DNA from: Mesostigma viride
Lineage: Eukaryota; Streptophyta; Mesostigmatophyceae; Mesostigmatales; Mesostigmataceae
DNA: 64,000 nucleotides
Direction of reading: 5' to 3'
NCBI GenBank assembly: GCA_009746045.1
Contig: RPFO01000213.1
Location: 2,968,837-3,032,836 of the forward strand
The stretch's first letter is position 1; every line of letters begins with the position of its first letter. The position numbers and the translations under genes are program-made. This document shows positions 33,601-42,454 of this stretch, one piece after another. The notes beneath the pieces were generated by a model. It made no database searches. It was not told the DNA's origin and saw only the letters and a program-made list of their open reading frames with translations.

Positions 33601-36101
33601 CTTCATAGGGAAAGCCAGCAAGCGCGGAACCTCTTTACCCTGCCACACAGAGACTGGGGCGCCAGGGGATGTCCCCTGTTAAGAGCCCCATCGTGTGCAT
33701 CCTCCCAGATCGACGCAGGTGGTCCCATTCACTTATTGGAAACTCAGCGGACGGAACTAATTAAGCCAGGTCTAGACCCAAACCGGCGTTGCCTTGAGAA
33801 CCGGTAGCCCACGTGCCCACCTGCTCAAACCCCAGCAGCACGTTCGCCCACTCGATGTCCCTCGTCGCACCAATCGCTGCTCGAGCGACGACAGGGGCCA
33901 TGGCAGCCTGCAGGCGACCAGTGTCATGGTCCCCGAGCGTGCCACCCGAGCACCGAATCCAAGCACCCAACCCAAGCACTCAACCCATGCACCCAACCCA
34001 TGCACCCAACCCATGCACCAAACCCAACCGTCCGGAACGGGCCCACACAAGCAATCCATGTCAGATTCCAGGCCGGACGGAATCACACAGTATCATTTGA
34101 TATCGATTCTCTGCGTCCTCCTGACAGAGGCACACGAATGCCAAGTAAGGCATGCGCACACCAAGGATGTGCGTTCCGAGCAAGGCATGGGTGCACCAAG
34201 TATTAATTAAGCACCAAGTAGAACCTGCCTGATTCTATGCCCCATTTTCACAACTAAATGCCATTTTTAACCCAGGCATGTCCCTTCGGGTGTCTGCGCA
34301 CAGCACTTGAGATCCGCCCTCAGTTCAGATGCTAACGCGGATCATGCCAAGGCAGCATACAGCGACCATACCAGCCACACAGTGACCGCAACAGGCCGCT
34401 CAAGCGCGCCACTAGCACGAGCCCGTGGCTATATCACAAGACCATTATGTGGCACAAGCCGGCTGATGTGACACATACTCTACTCGGCTAATTGAGCATA
34501 CTCGCATCATTTTAGCACAGGCGCCACCAGTGCACCCAAGCCCATCACCTCAGCACGAGTGCATCACACCAGCCTTGCACTTGCATCCGTCACCGGACCG
34601 CGGGCCCACCATTTGGGCGCAAGCCGTTGGCTCCACAGCGACTCACATATTTCGTACGATTATTGCGGCCCATATCGAGGGGTGGCTATCGCGAAGCGAA
34701 GTCATGTCAATATTTTCTGGGGACCTTAAGAGATTGATGGAGCACTCCAGCCTTGGAGGACGCACAGGTTGATTGATTTAAGGCAGGCCCTGTGAGAATG
34801 CTGGCGAGGGAATGTTTAGTCTGAGGGACGTGCATTTACTTCAAGTTATGCAACAGGAAACGCCAGAAGCCTTGTGATTGCGGGGGGGGTGGGGGTGGGG
34901 GGGAATTACAGGCCCAGCAAACTTGGCAAAGATGGTTACTTCACAAGCAAAATCTGCAGCTTTTGTGTTCCAAGTTGCGAATCCAAGGTTCTTTGGAGTC
35001 CGATGAGCTTGCTTCAGGATATTGTAGGGCCAACCTTAGAAGCATCGCCCCCCCTGCAACAATCACAGGTGGGAAGGCTTCCAACCGTCTTTTGGAGGAG
35101 CTTTGGAGGTGCTCTTTGGAAGAAATTTTGGAGGAGCTTTTGGAGGAGCTTAGCAGGCAGCAGCTAGGGCCAGCTGCGTTGTACGCATATCATGAAATAA
35201 GGGATACCAAACACTTCAAGTAAGCACAAGTCACTAATTAATCCATTATAGATACACTTGACCTGTTGACGGAGCCACGGAGCCTTAACCCTCAGGATCA
35301 TAATGGGCACACGAATCTAGCCTACCGTTAGTATGTCTCTATCCGCTTAATATAGACTAGGGTAATCCGCTTAATATAGACTGGGGTAATCCGCTTACTA
35401 TAGACTAGGGTAATTAGCGAATAGACTTGGGCAAAGTAAGCCTCATGTGTACCCCGTGGGGTTAATGCTTGCGATGTGGTGTGCCAGGACACCTGCACAA
35501 ATAGGATTGATAATTGAAAAAACTGGGGTCTAACAGGGCAGCGCGAGCAATGGCGAAAATATGGTTACAAGGAGGAAGAGGAGAAGTTGAGCAGGCAGAG
35601 GGAACAAAGTGGTGGGTGGGCGGGGCCGAATGTCGTCACCTCTGCCTCGGACGTCGTCGGGATGGGGAGGGGTTGACCGGCTACCACAGGAATGGTGTCG
35701 GTGACAGGCGGGTTACTGCCAGGCAGCGCCGTCGCAGGCGGGCCGGACTGAGCTTTCCTCGCCCTGGCCCGCGCCAGCGCTCTTGACCTCCGATCAATTG
35801 CGGCTTGGAGCCGCTTTGCTTGCCACCCAGCGCTAACTGCCGGCGCTTTTGTGGTTAAGAGGCGTGCCGCTTCGGGAATTCGAACTTCCGGCGGCCAGCG
35901 CCGAGAGGTTGGCACATTCTGGATATGAATACTAAATAAAGTTGGGCATGCACCCAGGTAGTGGTAAGGCTCTCGCCAGTAAGAAAAACGCTGGCCGAAG
36001 GCTTCCGCGACCTCAAACCCTCCAACGCGCGTCTGTCTCAAGCCAAGGAGGCTCTTAGCCACACCGGTAATAGCGGCAAGGGACTTGGCACCACGCTGCA
36101 T
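23385..36101 (-). CDS. Phospholipid scramblase, nine exons (joined model)
   Basis: This host gene was assembled from minus-strand exons 36101-35640, 33907-33821, 32510-32418, 31054-30929, 28453-28392, 27270-27153, 25990-25903, 24719-24623 and 23694-23385. All introns are GT-AG, the phases agree and the sum is 1,443 nt (480 aa). The protein carries scramblase landmarks in order: DIEWANVLLGFEQ, ANKYSLRDNTG, GFIAEE, FDVSGREVFRLKRPF, GEVKQRWHLWRRNYDL, FLSWNFELKDE, INRDWSGFGKE, LFTDAGMYAIHLGD, ERAIVLGAAVSIDFDYFSRH. It most resembles the mitochondrial/AIM25-type branch: WENVLLGFEQ-like start, DFDYFSRH end. Such proteins move phospholipids between bilayer leaflets or take part in mitochondrial lipid handling. 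The N-terminus (MQRGAKSLAAITGVAKSLLG) looks like a transit peptide. The C-terminal tail is Pro-rich then acidic, unlike short canonical tails. The least certain points are exon 1 and the exon 7 donor. Confidence 0.85.
24623..24719 (-). CDS. Scramblase exon 8
   Basis: 97 nt, acceptor TGCCAG|CACCCA, donor TTCTGG|GTAAGA. Encodes ALSVAERAIVLGAAVSIDFD then YFSRHSG, the conserved C-terminal helix of the family. Ends in phase 2 and joins exon 9 as RHSGGLFGHGG. Confidence 0.85.
25903..25990 (-). CDS. Scramblase exon 7
   Basis: Acceptor GCGCAG|CTGTTC. Encodes LFTDAGMYAIHLGDAVPSRE. Two donors are possible. GCGG|GTGAAA at 25903 gives 88 nt and fits the phase of exon 8. GAG|GTATGT at 25850 is the stronger site but leaves exon 8 out of frame unless another exon intervenes. 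The first is used in the model. Confidence 0.7.
26057..26873. repeat. 31-bp minisatellite, about 26 copies (scramblase intron 6)
   Basis: The unit is GTTGCTCTAGCTGCGCTCGC plus ATGTTGTGCAT. The first third mixes variant units (CACATCTCACGC, TCACGCATGTTACTC); from about 26400 on, units are nearly identical. The array begins about 67 bp upstream of the exon 7 acceptor in the transcript sense. Confidence 0.95.
27153..27270 (-). CDS. Scramblase exon 6
   Basis: 118 nt; acceptor TTGCCAG|GAAAAAACAG completes a Gln codon with exon 5, donor AAGGAG|GTGGGT. Encodes KKQFAAVEAGFLSWNFELKD then INRDWSGFGKE, the family's W-x-F-x-L-x-D and I-x-R-x-W-x-G-F-G-x-E blocks. Confidence 0.9.
28392..28453 (-). CDS. 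Scramblase exon 5
   Basis: 62 nt; acceptor GCCAG|GTCATC, donor TACCA|GTGAGT, phase 0 in and 2 out. Encodes VIGEVKQRWHLWRRNYDLYY. Too short for simple ORF finding, recognised by the G-x-V-x-Q-R-W-H-x-W-R-R-x-Y-D-L block. Confidence 0.88.
28495..28800. repeat. 72-bp minisatellite, four copies (scramblase intron 4)
   Basis: The unit holds CATACATGTTACATAAG, a G-run, TTACACCCTAATTGTTTTG and TTTGGGACATGAGAT. Copies of CATACAT start at 28509, 28577, 28649 and 28721. In the transcript sense it is a C/T-rich tract ending about 40 nt before the exon 5 acceptor. Confidence 0.9.
29909..30347. mobile_element. MITE with 23-bp perfect TIRs (scramblase intron 4)
   Basis: The left end (29909-29931) starts TGAAACTATTGGCGGTAG; its exact inverted copy is at 30325-30347. 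439 bp, non-coding, AT-rich centre. The flanks share only AA/AAA, so the target duplication and superfamily are not settled. Confidence 0.75.
30645..30680. repeat. (TA)n microsatellite
   Basis: About 18 TA units in scramblase intron 4. Confidence 0.95.
30929..31054 (-). CDS. Scramblase exon 4
   Basis: 42 codons, acceptor CACCAG|CTGCTG, donor GGTCAG|GTCGGT, phase 0. Encodes RYFKASVFDVSGREVFRLKR then PFYFISSNMVVETPDGQ, the family's V-x-D-x-x-G-x-E-V...RP block. Confidence 0.9.
31124..31297. repeat. AT-rich tandem repeat, period 47 bp
   Basis: About 3.5 copies of a unit starting CACTCGATATTGATTAAA with AAATATTTTATTAAA, at 31128, 31175, 31222 and a partial at 31269. Lies in scramblase intron 3, about 70 bp upstream of the exon 4 acceptor in transcript sense. 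Confidence 0.85.
32418..32510 (-). CDS. Scramblase exon 3
   Basis: 31 codons, acceptor AAACAG|GCCAAC, donor CGACAG|GTAGTC, phase 0. Encodes ANKYSLRDNTGALVGFIAEE and ends VIFRQ, the beta strands that begin the scramblase barrel. Confidence 0.88.
32707..32921 (+). mobile_element. 215-bp short retrotransposon insertion with 14-bp TSD
   Basis: Flanked by ATGGAGCAGCGGTC at 32693-32706 and 32922-32935. The 3' end has the hairpin ACATGTACTCC-CAAC-GGAGTTATGT and an AATTAATTAATTA tail, related to the LINE end at 5745-5805. Non-coding; a SINE or strongly truncated LINE in scramblase intron 2. Confidence 0.8.
33388..33595. repeat. 21-bp minisatellite, about 10 copies
   Basis: Unit ACAACACACCAACAGCTCYA plus C, with a few substitutions. 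Being a multiple of three it is open in several frames on both strands, but it lies in scramblase intron 2 and is not taken as coding. Confidence 0.95.
33821..33907 (-). CDS. Scramblase exon 2
   Basis: 29 codons, acceptor CTGCAG|GCTGCC and donor GAGCAG|GTGGGC, phase 0 at both ends. Encodes RDIEWANVLLGFEQ, the start of the scramblase domain, which joins to ANKYSLRD in exon 3 as in the family pattern GFEQANxY. Confidence 0.85.
33950..34030. repeat. 14-bp CA-rich tandem repeat
   Basis: Repeats of CACCCAACCCATG with variants, in scramblase intron 1 just upstream of exon 2. Confidence 0.8.
35338..35412. repeat. 27-bp tandem repeat, three copies
   Basis: Unit TAATCCGCTTAATATAGACT followed by AGGG. 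Lies in scramblase intron 1. Confidence 0.9.
35640..36101 (-). CDS. Scramblase exon 1 (putative transit peptide and linker)
   Basis: 462 nt, 154 codons. The start at 36101 (MQRGAKSL...) is chosen over the upstream Met at 36176 because it gives a basic, Ser/Ala/Leu-rich amphipathic leader. The body is Arg-rich (DRRSRALARARARKAQ) then Pro-rich. The donor GAG|GTGACG at 35640/35639 joins in phase 0 to exon 2. An alternative donor GTG|GTAGCC lies about 50 nt earlier in the transcript. No conserved domain, so its membership in this gene is inferred from position and phase. Confidence 0.5.
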
Positions 36102-36527
36102 AGTGCACAGTTGGGCTGTGCAAAATAGTGAAACTATGTTTGCTCCGCTGGCGAGATGATTGATCCAAGCTAACACCGCCGACTAGTCATTAGGGGATCG
36201 TGCCTGCAAAAGAGTGGCTTACGTCTGCTGGCAAAGACCCGGTTTTCACGACCAAGGCATGTTTTGCATTAAGGAATTGTTGCACGAAGAACACCGCAAC
36301 GTAAGGCAACTTTTGTGAGCGGCCCAGTGAGGACATTGATGCGCAATTACGTGGTTGCCGGTTCGCACCCCATGACCGACGTCCCCGAACTTGTCACAGT
36401 AGAGGTCGACATATCTCAGCGTTTTGCAGATCCTGCTGCAAGGCGCCACGTGGCAGGATCTCATTCTTACAGATTTGGTAATATATACATATATTACAAA
36501 ATCAGTTCAAAATGTACATTCAGCCAC

Positions 36528-36601
36528 GCTCTGTTAGCTCAGTTGGTTAGAGCACCGTGCTAATAACGCGGGGGTCACAAGTTCGATCCTTGTACGGAGC
36601 A
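36528..36601 (+). tRNA. tRNA-Ile(AAU) copy 1
   Basis: 74 nt with discriminator A. The 7-bp acceptor stem (GCTCTGT with ACGGAGC, one T-G), D-arm GCTC/GAGC, anticodon arm CCGTG-CTAATAA-CGCGG with anticodon AAT, and T-arm ACAAG-TTCGATC-CTTGT are all present. A T-run (CACTTTTTCC) follows as a Pol III terminator. A/B-box sequences are intact. Confidence 0.93.
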
Positions 36602-36686
36602 AACACTTTTTCCGTTTTGCGCCGTGCACCACTCGAAACCTGACCATTGCATCGTCCGACCAGGGAATGGCATGCGATGGAGGACA

Positions 36687-36760
36687 GCTCTGTTAGCTCA
36701 GTTGGTTAGAGCACCGTGCTAATAACGCGGGGGTCACAAGTTCGATCCTTGTACGGAGCA
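36687..36760 (+). tRNA. tRNA-Ile(AAU) copy 2
   Basis: Identical to copy 1 over 74 nt, starting 159 bp further on. Followed by CCCTTTTGCC. Confidence 0.93.
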
Positions 36761-36831
36761 GACCCTTTTGCCTTCTTTTGGCCTTGTGCGAGGTTTCTAT
36801 CTCGTTTGCATGAAACGCCCGCTGGTGTCAC

Positions 36832-36905
36832 GCTCTGTTAGCTCAGTTGGTTAGAGCACCGTGCTAATAACGCGGGGGTCACAAGTTCGATCCTTGTACG
36901 GAGCA
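36832..36905 (+). tRNA. tRNA-Ile(AAU) copy 3
   Basis: Identical to copies 1 and 2, starting 145 bp after copy 2, followed by TGTTTTTGCC. The spacers downstream of copies 3, 5 and 6 share CTATTCCGGTT and AACCAATAGGAA blocks, so array units include spacer sequence. Confidence 0.93.
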
Positions 36906-37140
36906 AATGTTTTTGCCTTATTTTGCGCCGCGCAATGCCTTCGCCCAACCCTAGCTCTGCCGTTGCAGCGAAACTATTCTATTCCGGTTTAAGGGGTAGT
37001 TTTCTTAACCAATAGGAAAACACTTTTCTACACAGATTTTCTACATAGATTTTTTTTTTAGAGTATTCGTTAGGTGAAGGGGTACTACGTATCGACCAAC
37101 TAGTTACCCAGGTGTAGCGATACGTATTCGATGGTGCGCT

Positions 37141-37175
37141 GCTCTGTTAGCCCAATTAGTTAGAGCACCATGCTA
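37141..37175 (+). pseudogene. tRNA-Ile copy 4, 5' half (split in the anticodon loop)
   Basis: 35 nt from the acceptor to CTA in the anticodon loop, ending in the duplicated TA. It has diverged in the D-arm (GCCCAATTAGTTAGAGC) and anticodon stem (CCATG). Its 3' half is 21 kb away at 58410-58450; together they make exactly 74 nt when one TA is removed. Confidence 0.9.
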
Positions 37176-37213
37176 CCGTAGTGGTCAAGATCACTTTGCG
37201 ACAAACCTACTTT

Positions 37214-38394
37214 AATTAATTAATTAATTAATAGACACGTGACTGCGTCACGTGAGCATAAGCCCTCAGTGGGAGCGGAACAGGGGATGGAATGGATGGT
37301 ATAAGCTATCTAGGTCCTAGTTACAGGGGTGTGGGCACCGCGGCCCGAATCGCTATGAATGCCATACTTGGTCACACGCGGAGCCCCCACAGGCTTGGGG
37401 GTGGTCTCCTTCATCACTACTTGCCATCTATCCTTGCGCACCATCTGCCTCCATATTACAGACAAACCAGGAGGCTGCCCGGGGGTGAGCCCGTCACGTC
37501 TAGTGTAGCACATGTCCATGCCGAGTCTATCACGAAAAGTCCACGGGTGGCGGCCCTGCCGCGCGCGGCCGGGGGCACGCCAGGTGAGGACATATCGCCC
37601 AGGCTGGGCGGGCTTGGTGCCAGCTAGTCTATCTGATGTATCTACCTGATCTGTGCGGGCCAGGTGCCCGGCTAGGCCCAGGCGCCTGTGCCTAATAATG
37701 TGGGAAACATAGGGCAAATCAGCGTACAAATCCTCATTACTAATGTGCAAACCAAAGGGGATGTTAAGGGCCTTGCGCAGCATCTTGGTGACGGCGCCGT
37801 CGAGTCGTTGCTCCAGCTCCTGCATCAGTGTCCACGTCTCGGCGCCGTAGGTCAGGATCGTCAGAATGACGACCTTGAAGAGGTCACGCTTGACGATCCG
37901 GGGTAGGGCGGGGTTGCTCCACCAGCGGCGGTGGTCATGGAGGTGCGCCCACGCCATGCCGATCCGTGTCGTCATGTCGTCCTCGCAGTCGGGAAGCCAA
38001 CTGCCGAGCAGCTTGAAGCGGCCTGAAGGAGGGTAGTTGACCTCGGCATCGTCTAAGAGGCGGAGTGTGGGTGGGGGCCCTGCCATGCCGAGGGCCAGGG
38101 CCTCCGTTTTGGGGCTGATTTCTAGACCAACCGCCCGAGCCTCGAGCGCCAGGCAGTCCAGCCAAAGTTGGGCAGACTCCGGCTTCTCGATGAGCGTGAT
38201 GTCGTCGGCATAAATGAGGTCAGCTAGTAAATTCTGCTTGTTAGTCGGCCCCCCTTCCCCAAGCTCGTTCGTGATCGCTAGGCCAGGGGCACGGCCTGCA
38301 ATGCTAGCAAAGCGAGCACGTGCCTGGCGCATAACATAATCCACTACAATAATAAACAGGTACGGCGACAGGACGCAACCCTGCCAGACGCCAT
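37214..38394 (-). mobile_element. LINE, 5'-truncated, 10-bp TSD
   Basis: Flanked by AACCTACTTT at 37204-37213 and 38395-38404. The 3' end is on the left: AATT-repeat tail, then hairpin CACGTGAC-TGC-GTCACGTG. 1,181 bp, truncated upstream of the RT YADD block. This is the best-preserved LINE coding sequence in the window. Confidence 0.9.
37310..38344 (-). CDS. LINE ORF2 C-terminal part (partial RT and post-RT domain)
   Basis: An open frame of 344 aa on the minus strand, entering from the truncated 5' end. It contains LLADLIYADDITLIEKPESA (RT motif C), ARAVGLEISPKTEALALGM (motif D region), FKLLGSWLPDCEDDM, VVILTILTYGAETWTLMQEL, LDGAVTKMLRKALNIPFG and RRLGLAGHLARTDQVDTSDR. These are the RT palm end and the C-terminal region typical of LINEs with a GHLAR motif. 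No endonuclease is present in this truncated copy. The upstream Met is not a true start. Confidence 0.85.
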   Translation of the reverse strand: MDYVMRQARARFASIAGRAPGLAITNELGEGGPTNKQNLLADLIYADDITLIEKPESAQLWLDCLALEARAVGLEISPKTEALALGMAGPPPTLRLLDDAEVNYPPSGRFKLLGSWLPDCEDDMTTRIGMAWAHLHDHRRWWSNPALPRIVKRDLFKVVILTILTYGAETWTLMQELEQRLDGAVTKMLRKALNIPFGLHISNEDLYADLPYVSHIIRHRRLGLAGHLARTDQVDTSDRLAGTKPAQPGRYVLTWRAPGRARQGRHPWTFRDRLGMDMCYTRRDGLTPGQPPGLSVIWRQMVRKDRWQVVMKETTPKPVGAPRVTKYGIHSDSGRGAHTPVTRT

Positions 38395-38670
38395 AACCTA
38401 CTTTGCGACCCTAAAACAGGGTGAAATTTATAGTTTGTGACCCAAAATGAAGGCAAAGTTTTAGGTTTGCGAGCCCATCGACTTGTTTATGGTCAGTGGC
38501 TGGTACCCAGCTTAATGAATGATTAGGTACTCGCCTACCCAAGTGTTTTGACTCATCATGCACTGATTAGGGCCCATGTACTTCATGCGGACCTGTCTAC
38601 ATGGGGCCGTGCGGCACGGCGCACGCGCGACGCGGTAACATTTGAACTTTGCGACCCAAAATGAAGCCCA

Positions 38671-40836
38671 TTAATTAATTAATTAATTAGACTCGTGCTC
38701 CCGTTGGGAAGTCACGGAGCATTAACCCCGATGGATGGATGGATGGGTGCAAACATTCCTACCGGTCTAATCTATCTACATTGGCTACATACTACATCTA
38801 TCTAACAGCATTCTAACTACAACATCTATCTAGGCAGCCGCACGCTGCCCTAGGGGGAGGTATCTGGCGTGCCTCCCGCGGGATTGCACACGCGGGCGCT
38901 TCCCCACTGGGGGGGGCTCGTTGTCCTCTATGACCTGGGCCCACTTGGCCTTGTCCATCATCTTCTTCCAAATCACGGAGAGGCCTAGGCCCCCCATGTC
39001 CTCTACTAGCTGTTCTTTGAAGGTGCGGGCCTTGCGGCGTCTAACATCACTGGGCCCAGCCCACGTCAGGAGGTGCCGGCCCGGCTGGGCTGGTCGCAGT
39101 CCTGCGGGGGGGCCACGTGAGGTGTCTACCTGGTTGGTGCGAGCTAGGTGCCCTACTAGCTGCAGGCGGCGTTCAGTTGCTTAATGGTGCTGGTGATATA
39201 GGGCATGCCCTGGTACAGGTCCTCATTGCGGACATGAGCAGCATATCCTACTCTGAAAATGGAACGCATCATGGTGGTGACCGCGCCGTCCAGCTTGCGG
39301 GCCAGGTCGGCGGTGAGGGTCCACGTCTCGGCGCCATACGTGAGAACAGGAAGGACGAGGACCTTGAACAGGTCCTGTTTCTCGATCTGCCCATTAATTA
39401 ATTAATTAATTAGACTCGTGCTCCCGTTGGGGAGTCACGGAGCATTAACCCCGATGGATGGATGGATGGGTGCAAACATTCCTACCGGTCTAATCTATCT
39501 ACATTGGCTACATACTACATCTATCTAACAGCATTCTAACTTCAACATCTATCTAGGCAGCCGCACGCTGCCCTAGGGGGAGCTATCCGGCGTGCCTCCC
39601 GCGGGATTGCACACGCGGGCGCTTCCCCACTGGGGGGGGCTCATTGTCCTCTATGACCTGGGCCCACTTGGCCTTGTCCATCATCTTCTTCCAAATCACG
39701 GAGAGGCCTAGGCCCCCCATGTCCTCTACTAGCTGTTCCTTGAAGGTGTGGGCCTTGCGGCGTCTAACATCACTGGGCCCAGCCCACGTCAGGAGGTGCC
39801 GGCCAGGCTGGGCTGGTCGCAGTCCTGCGGGGGGGCCACGTGAGGTGTCTACCAGGTTGGTGCGAGCTAGGTGCCCTACAAGCTGCAGGCGGCGTTCAGT
39901 TGCTTAATGGTGCTGGTGATATAGGGCATGCCCTGGTACAGGTCCTCATTGCGGACATGAGCAGCATATCCTACTCTGAAAATGGAACGCATCATGGTGG
40001 TGACCGCGCCGTCCAGCTTGCGGGCCAGGTCAGTGGTGAGGGTCCACGTCTCGGCGCCATACGTGAGAACAGGAAGGACGAGGACCTTGAACAGGTCCTG
40101 TTTCTCGATCTGCCCATTAATTAATTAATTAATTAGACTCGTGCTCCCGTTGGGGAGTCACGGAGCATTAACCCCGATGGATGGATGGATGGGTGCAAAC
40201 ATTCCTACCGGTCTAATCTATCTACATTGGCTACATACTACATCTATCTAACAACATTCTAACTTCAACATCTATCTAGGCAGCCGCACGCTGCCCTAGG
40301 GGGAGCTATCTGGCGTGCCTCCCGCGGGATTGCACACGCGGGCGCTTCCCCACTGGGGGGGGCTCATTGTCCTCTATGACCTGGGCCCACTTGGCCTTGT
40401 CCATCATCTTCTTCCAAATCACGGAGAGGCCTAGGCCCCCCATGTCCTCTACTAGCTGTTCCTTGAAGGTGCGGGCCTTGCGGCGTCTAACATCACTGGG
40501 CCCAGCCCACGTCAGGAGGTGCCGGCCAGGCTGGGCTGGTCGCAGTCCTGCGGGGGGGCCACGTGAGGTGTCTACCTGGTTGGTGCGAGCTAGGTGCCCT
40601 ACAAGCTGCAGGCGGCGTTGCTTAATGGTGCTGGTGATATAGGGCATGCCCTGGTACAGGTCCTCATTGCGGACATGAGCAGCATATCCTACTCTGAAAA
40701 TGGAACGAAGCATGCTGGTGACCGCGCCGTCCAGCTTGCGGGCCAGGTCGGCGGTGAGGGTCCACGTCTCGGCTAGTCCATACGTGAGAACAGGAAGGAC
40801 TAGGACCTTGAACAGGTCCTGTTTCGAGGATCTGCC
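38671..40836 (-). mobile_element. Tandem triplet of LINE 3' ends, 723-bp period
   Basis: Copies start at 38671, 39394 and 40117, each with a TTAATTAATTAATTAATTAG tail, then the GTGCTCC-type hairpin and two or three GATG units; the starts are exactly 723 bp apart. Each junction has GCCCA, also found left of the first (38666-38670) and right of the whole (58340-58344), which is probably a TSD. Copies 1 and 2 share a 5-nt insertion that copy 3 lacks. Copy 3 is interrupted by element A. Confidence 0.85.
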
Positions 40837-40854
40837 TGTTACGGCGCGTAACAA
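40306..40854 (-). pseudogene. LINE ORF2 C-terminal fragment in copy 3
   Basis: Open for about 175 codons, with VLPVLTYGLAETWTLTADLA, VTSMLRSIFRVGYAAH, EDLYQGMPYITSTIKQRRLQ, LVGHLARTNQVDTSRG, FKEQLVEDMGGLGLSVIW and a basic C-terminus RVQSRGRHAR. A 3-nt insertion gives YGLAETW in place of YGAETW. The apparent N-terminus reads into the LTR of element A and is artificial. Confidence 0.75.
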
Positions 40855-41463
40855 ACTGTGTTACTACGGCCGTAAATTCAGGCCTTACGTTATTGGTGGC
40901 CTCAGCTATTCCGGAACAGTCCGTGGTTACGACTGTTGTCCTTCCTACGTTTACGTGTGGTTAGGACCCTTTTTATTAGTCGGTCCAGTTACGTATCAAT
41001 TGTTCAGTGCTGTGGGCCGGTGCAGTCGCGCCGCGCTGCGTACTTTATGGCCTGGACCGTTGGCGCTCTGTGTGTTCTGGACCAGCGCCCTCTCTACGGG
41101 GCAATAGAATGTTGTCCTGCATAGATCTACCCTGTCCGTGATCGTACGGGCGAGGGCCATGTGTGGCCCGAGCACGCACGAGGTTGTCGGCCAATTTAGG
41201 TGTTGCAATTTCCTTGTGTTGAGAGTTCGACCTTTGATATGGCTTGTTATAGCTAGTCGAACCATGGATGTACGTTATTGCCAGTAATGTCTAAGTAAAT
41301 GTGTCAATTGCTTAGTATGGAAACAATTATCGGAAAGCATTAGAGTCGGGAGTTCAACGATCTTTCAAAATGCAGAACAGGGTTCCTTCTTCTACCGGGT
41401 TAGTTAGTCTAGGACAGGTCAGATCCTGGGGTCGAGGTAGAGTAGAAGAACCGGGTCGTAACA
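40837..41463 (+). repeat. 5' LTR of element A
   Basis: 627 bp, reads identical by eye to 57711-58337. Short ORFs inside it (also identical in the other LTR) are not genes. Confidence 0.95.
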
Positions 41464-41968
41464 ATGGTAATCGAGGAGTTAGTTTAGGGAACCCCGACAA
41501 AGCTCTCCATAACAATCTATACACGGCGTTGGCACCCCGCGACCTAGACGGCGCTGCCTGCAATGATGACGACAATTTAACAGGTAATGGTCGAGTCGCC
41601 TGTTAGACGCCTAGATACCGTGCTGCCTGCAGTCCAGGACACCTTCTAGACGAAGTTAGACTTGATCGCCGCGGGCTGTGTGCATAGATAGATATATTAC
41701 CTATTCTGTCCTTAGATCCTACGCATTTTGCATAATTAGGGTTGCTGTTTCAGTTCCGGCACCAGTAGGGTTGCTGGTCCGGTGTTGGCCTACTTATCAT
41801 CGGTTTGCTGGGTGCTGTCTTGGCACATGTAGTGGGACGATTAGCGTCCTTGTTTTCTACACCTTTTGTACCTGGCTGCGATTCTTTATCCTATTAATGT
41901 ATGAATGCTAACTGGAATGTATCTTCATTAAATTCTACTGTCTATCATACACGACCCCAAGTTGAGAC

Positions 41969-42436
41969 AGTTAGTCTCCATGCTTTGCTGTAGACTAAGT
42001 CTCAAAGGCATTGTGAATACAACGTATGAATAAGCCTTGTAAACCTACGTTGGTATGTGAATATAAATACCACGTGGGCTATGCAGATAGGAATGCTAGT
42101 CGAGTCGCATACGTTTCCCTAGATAGGTACTTTGGGTACTGAGGTACGTGACAGATGTCAGTACCCAGTATACGTAGTGTCCTGTCATTGGACGGTACTA
42201 GAGTATCCTAGATAGGGACCGTACTGCAGCGTGCATTGATTGTGATCGCACGATGCAGTGACTAGACGCTACCTGTCATCGTGTGGCCTCGGGCCAACGG
42301 TCTGCACCCAACGGTCACTGGCGGCGCAGCCGGTGAGAGGAACGTTGATAAAGGGTAAACCTATTTTCTAATGAACCAAGCAATTCATTGCTCAGCTTCA
42401 GTGTTCTCAAGCAATATATCCCACCGCATTCTAACT
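41969..42436 (+). repeat. 5' LTR of element B
   Basis: 468 bp. Differs from the 3' LTR by at least four substitutions and several indels, clustered near the 3' end of the LTR. Confidence 0.93.
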
Positions 42437-42454
42437 TGAATTTTATTTGCTACC

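Noticed and set aside
33330-33608. ORFs of TTHQQLY or VCCVELL repeats
   Set aside because: Product of a 21-bp minisatellite that is a multiple of three; placed in a scramblase intron.
33772-34086. Minus-strand ORF rich in GWVHGLGAW
   Set aside because: Arises from the 14-bp tandem repeat and the wrong frame of scramblase exon 2.
35940-35985. Possible 35-nt intron in scramblase exon 1 (GTGCAT...TCCAG)
   Set aside because: Much shorter than the other introns of the gene (0.9-2.5 kb); the frame stays open without removing it.
40936-41265. ORFs of 62 and 89 aa found twice, identical (also 57810-58139)
   Set aside because: They lie in the two LTRs of element A; identity reflects the LTR pair, not a conserved gene.
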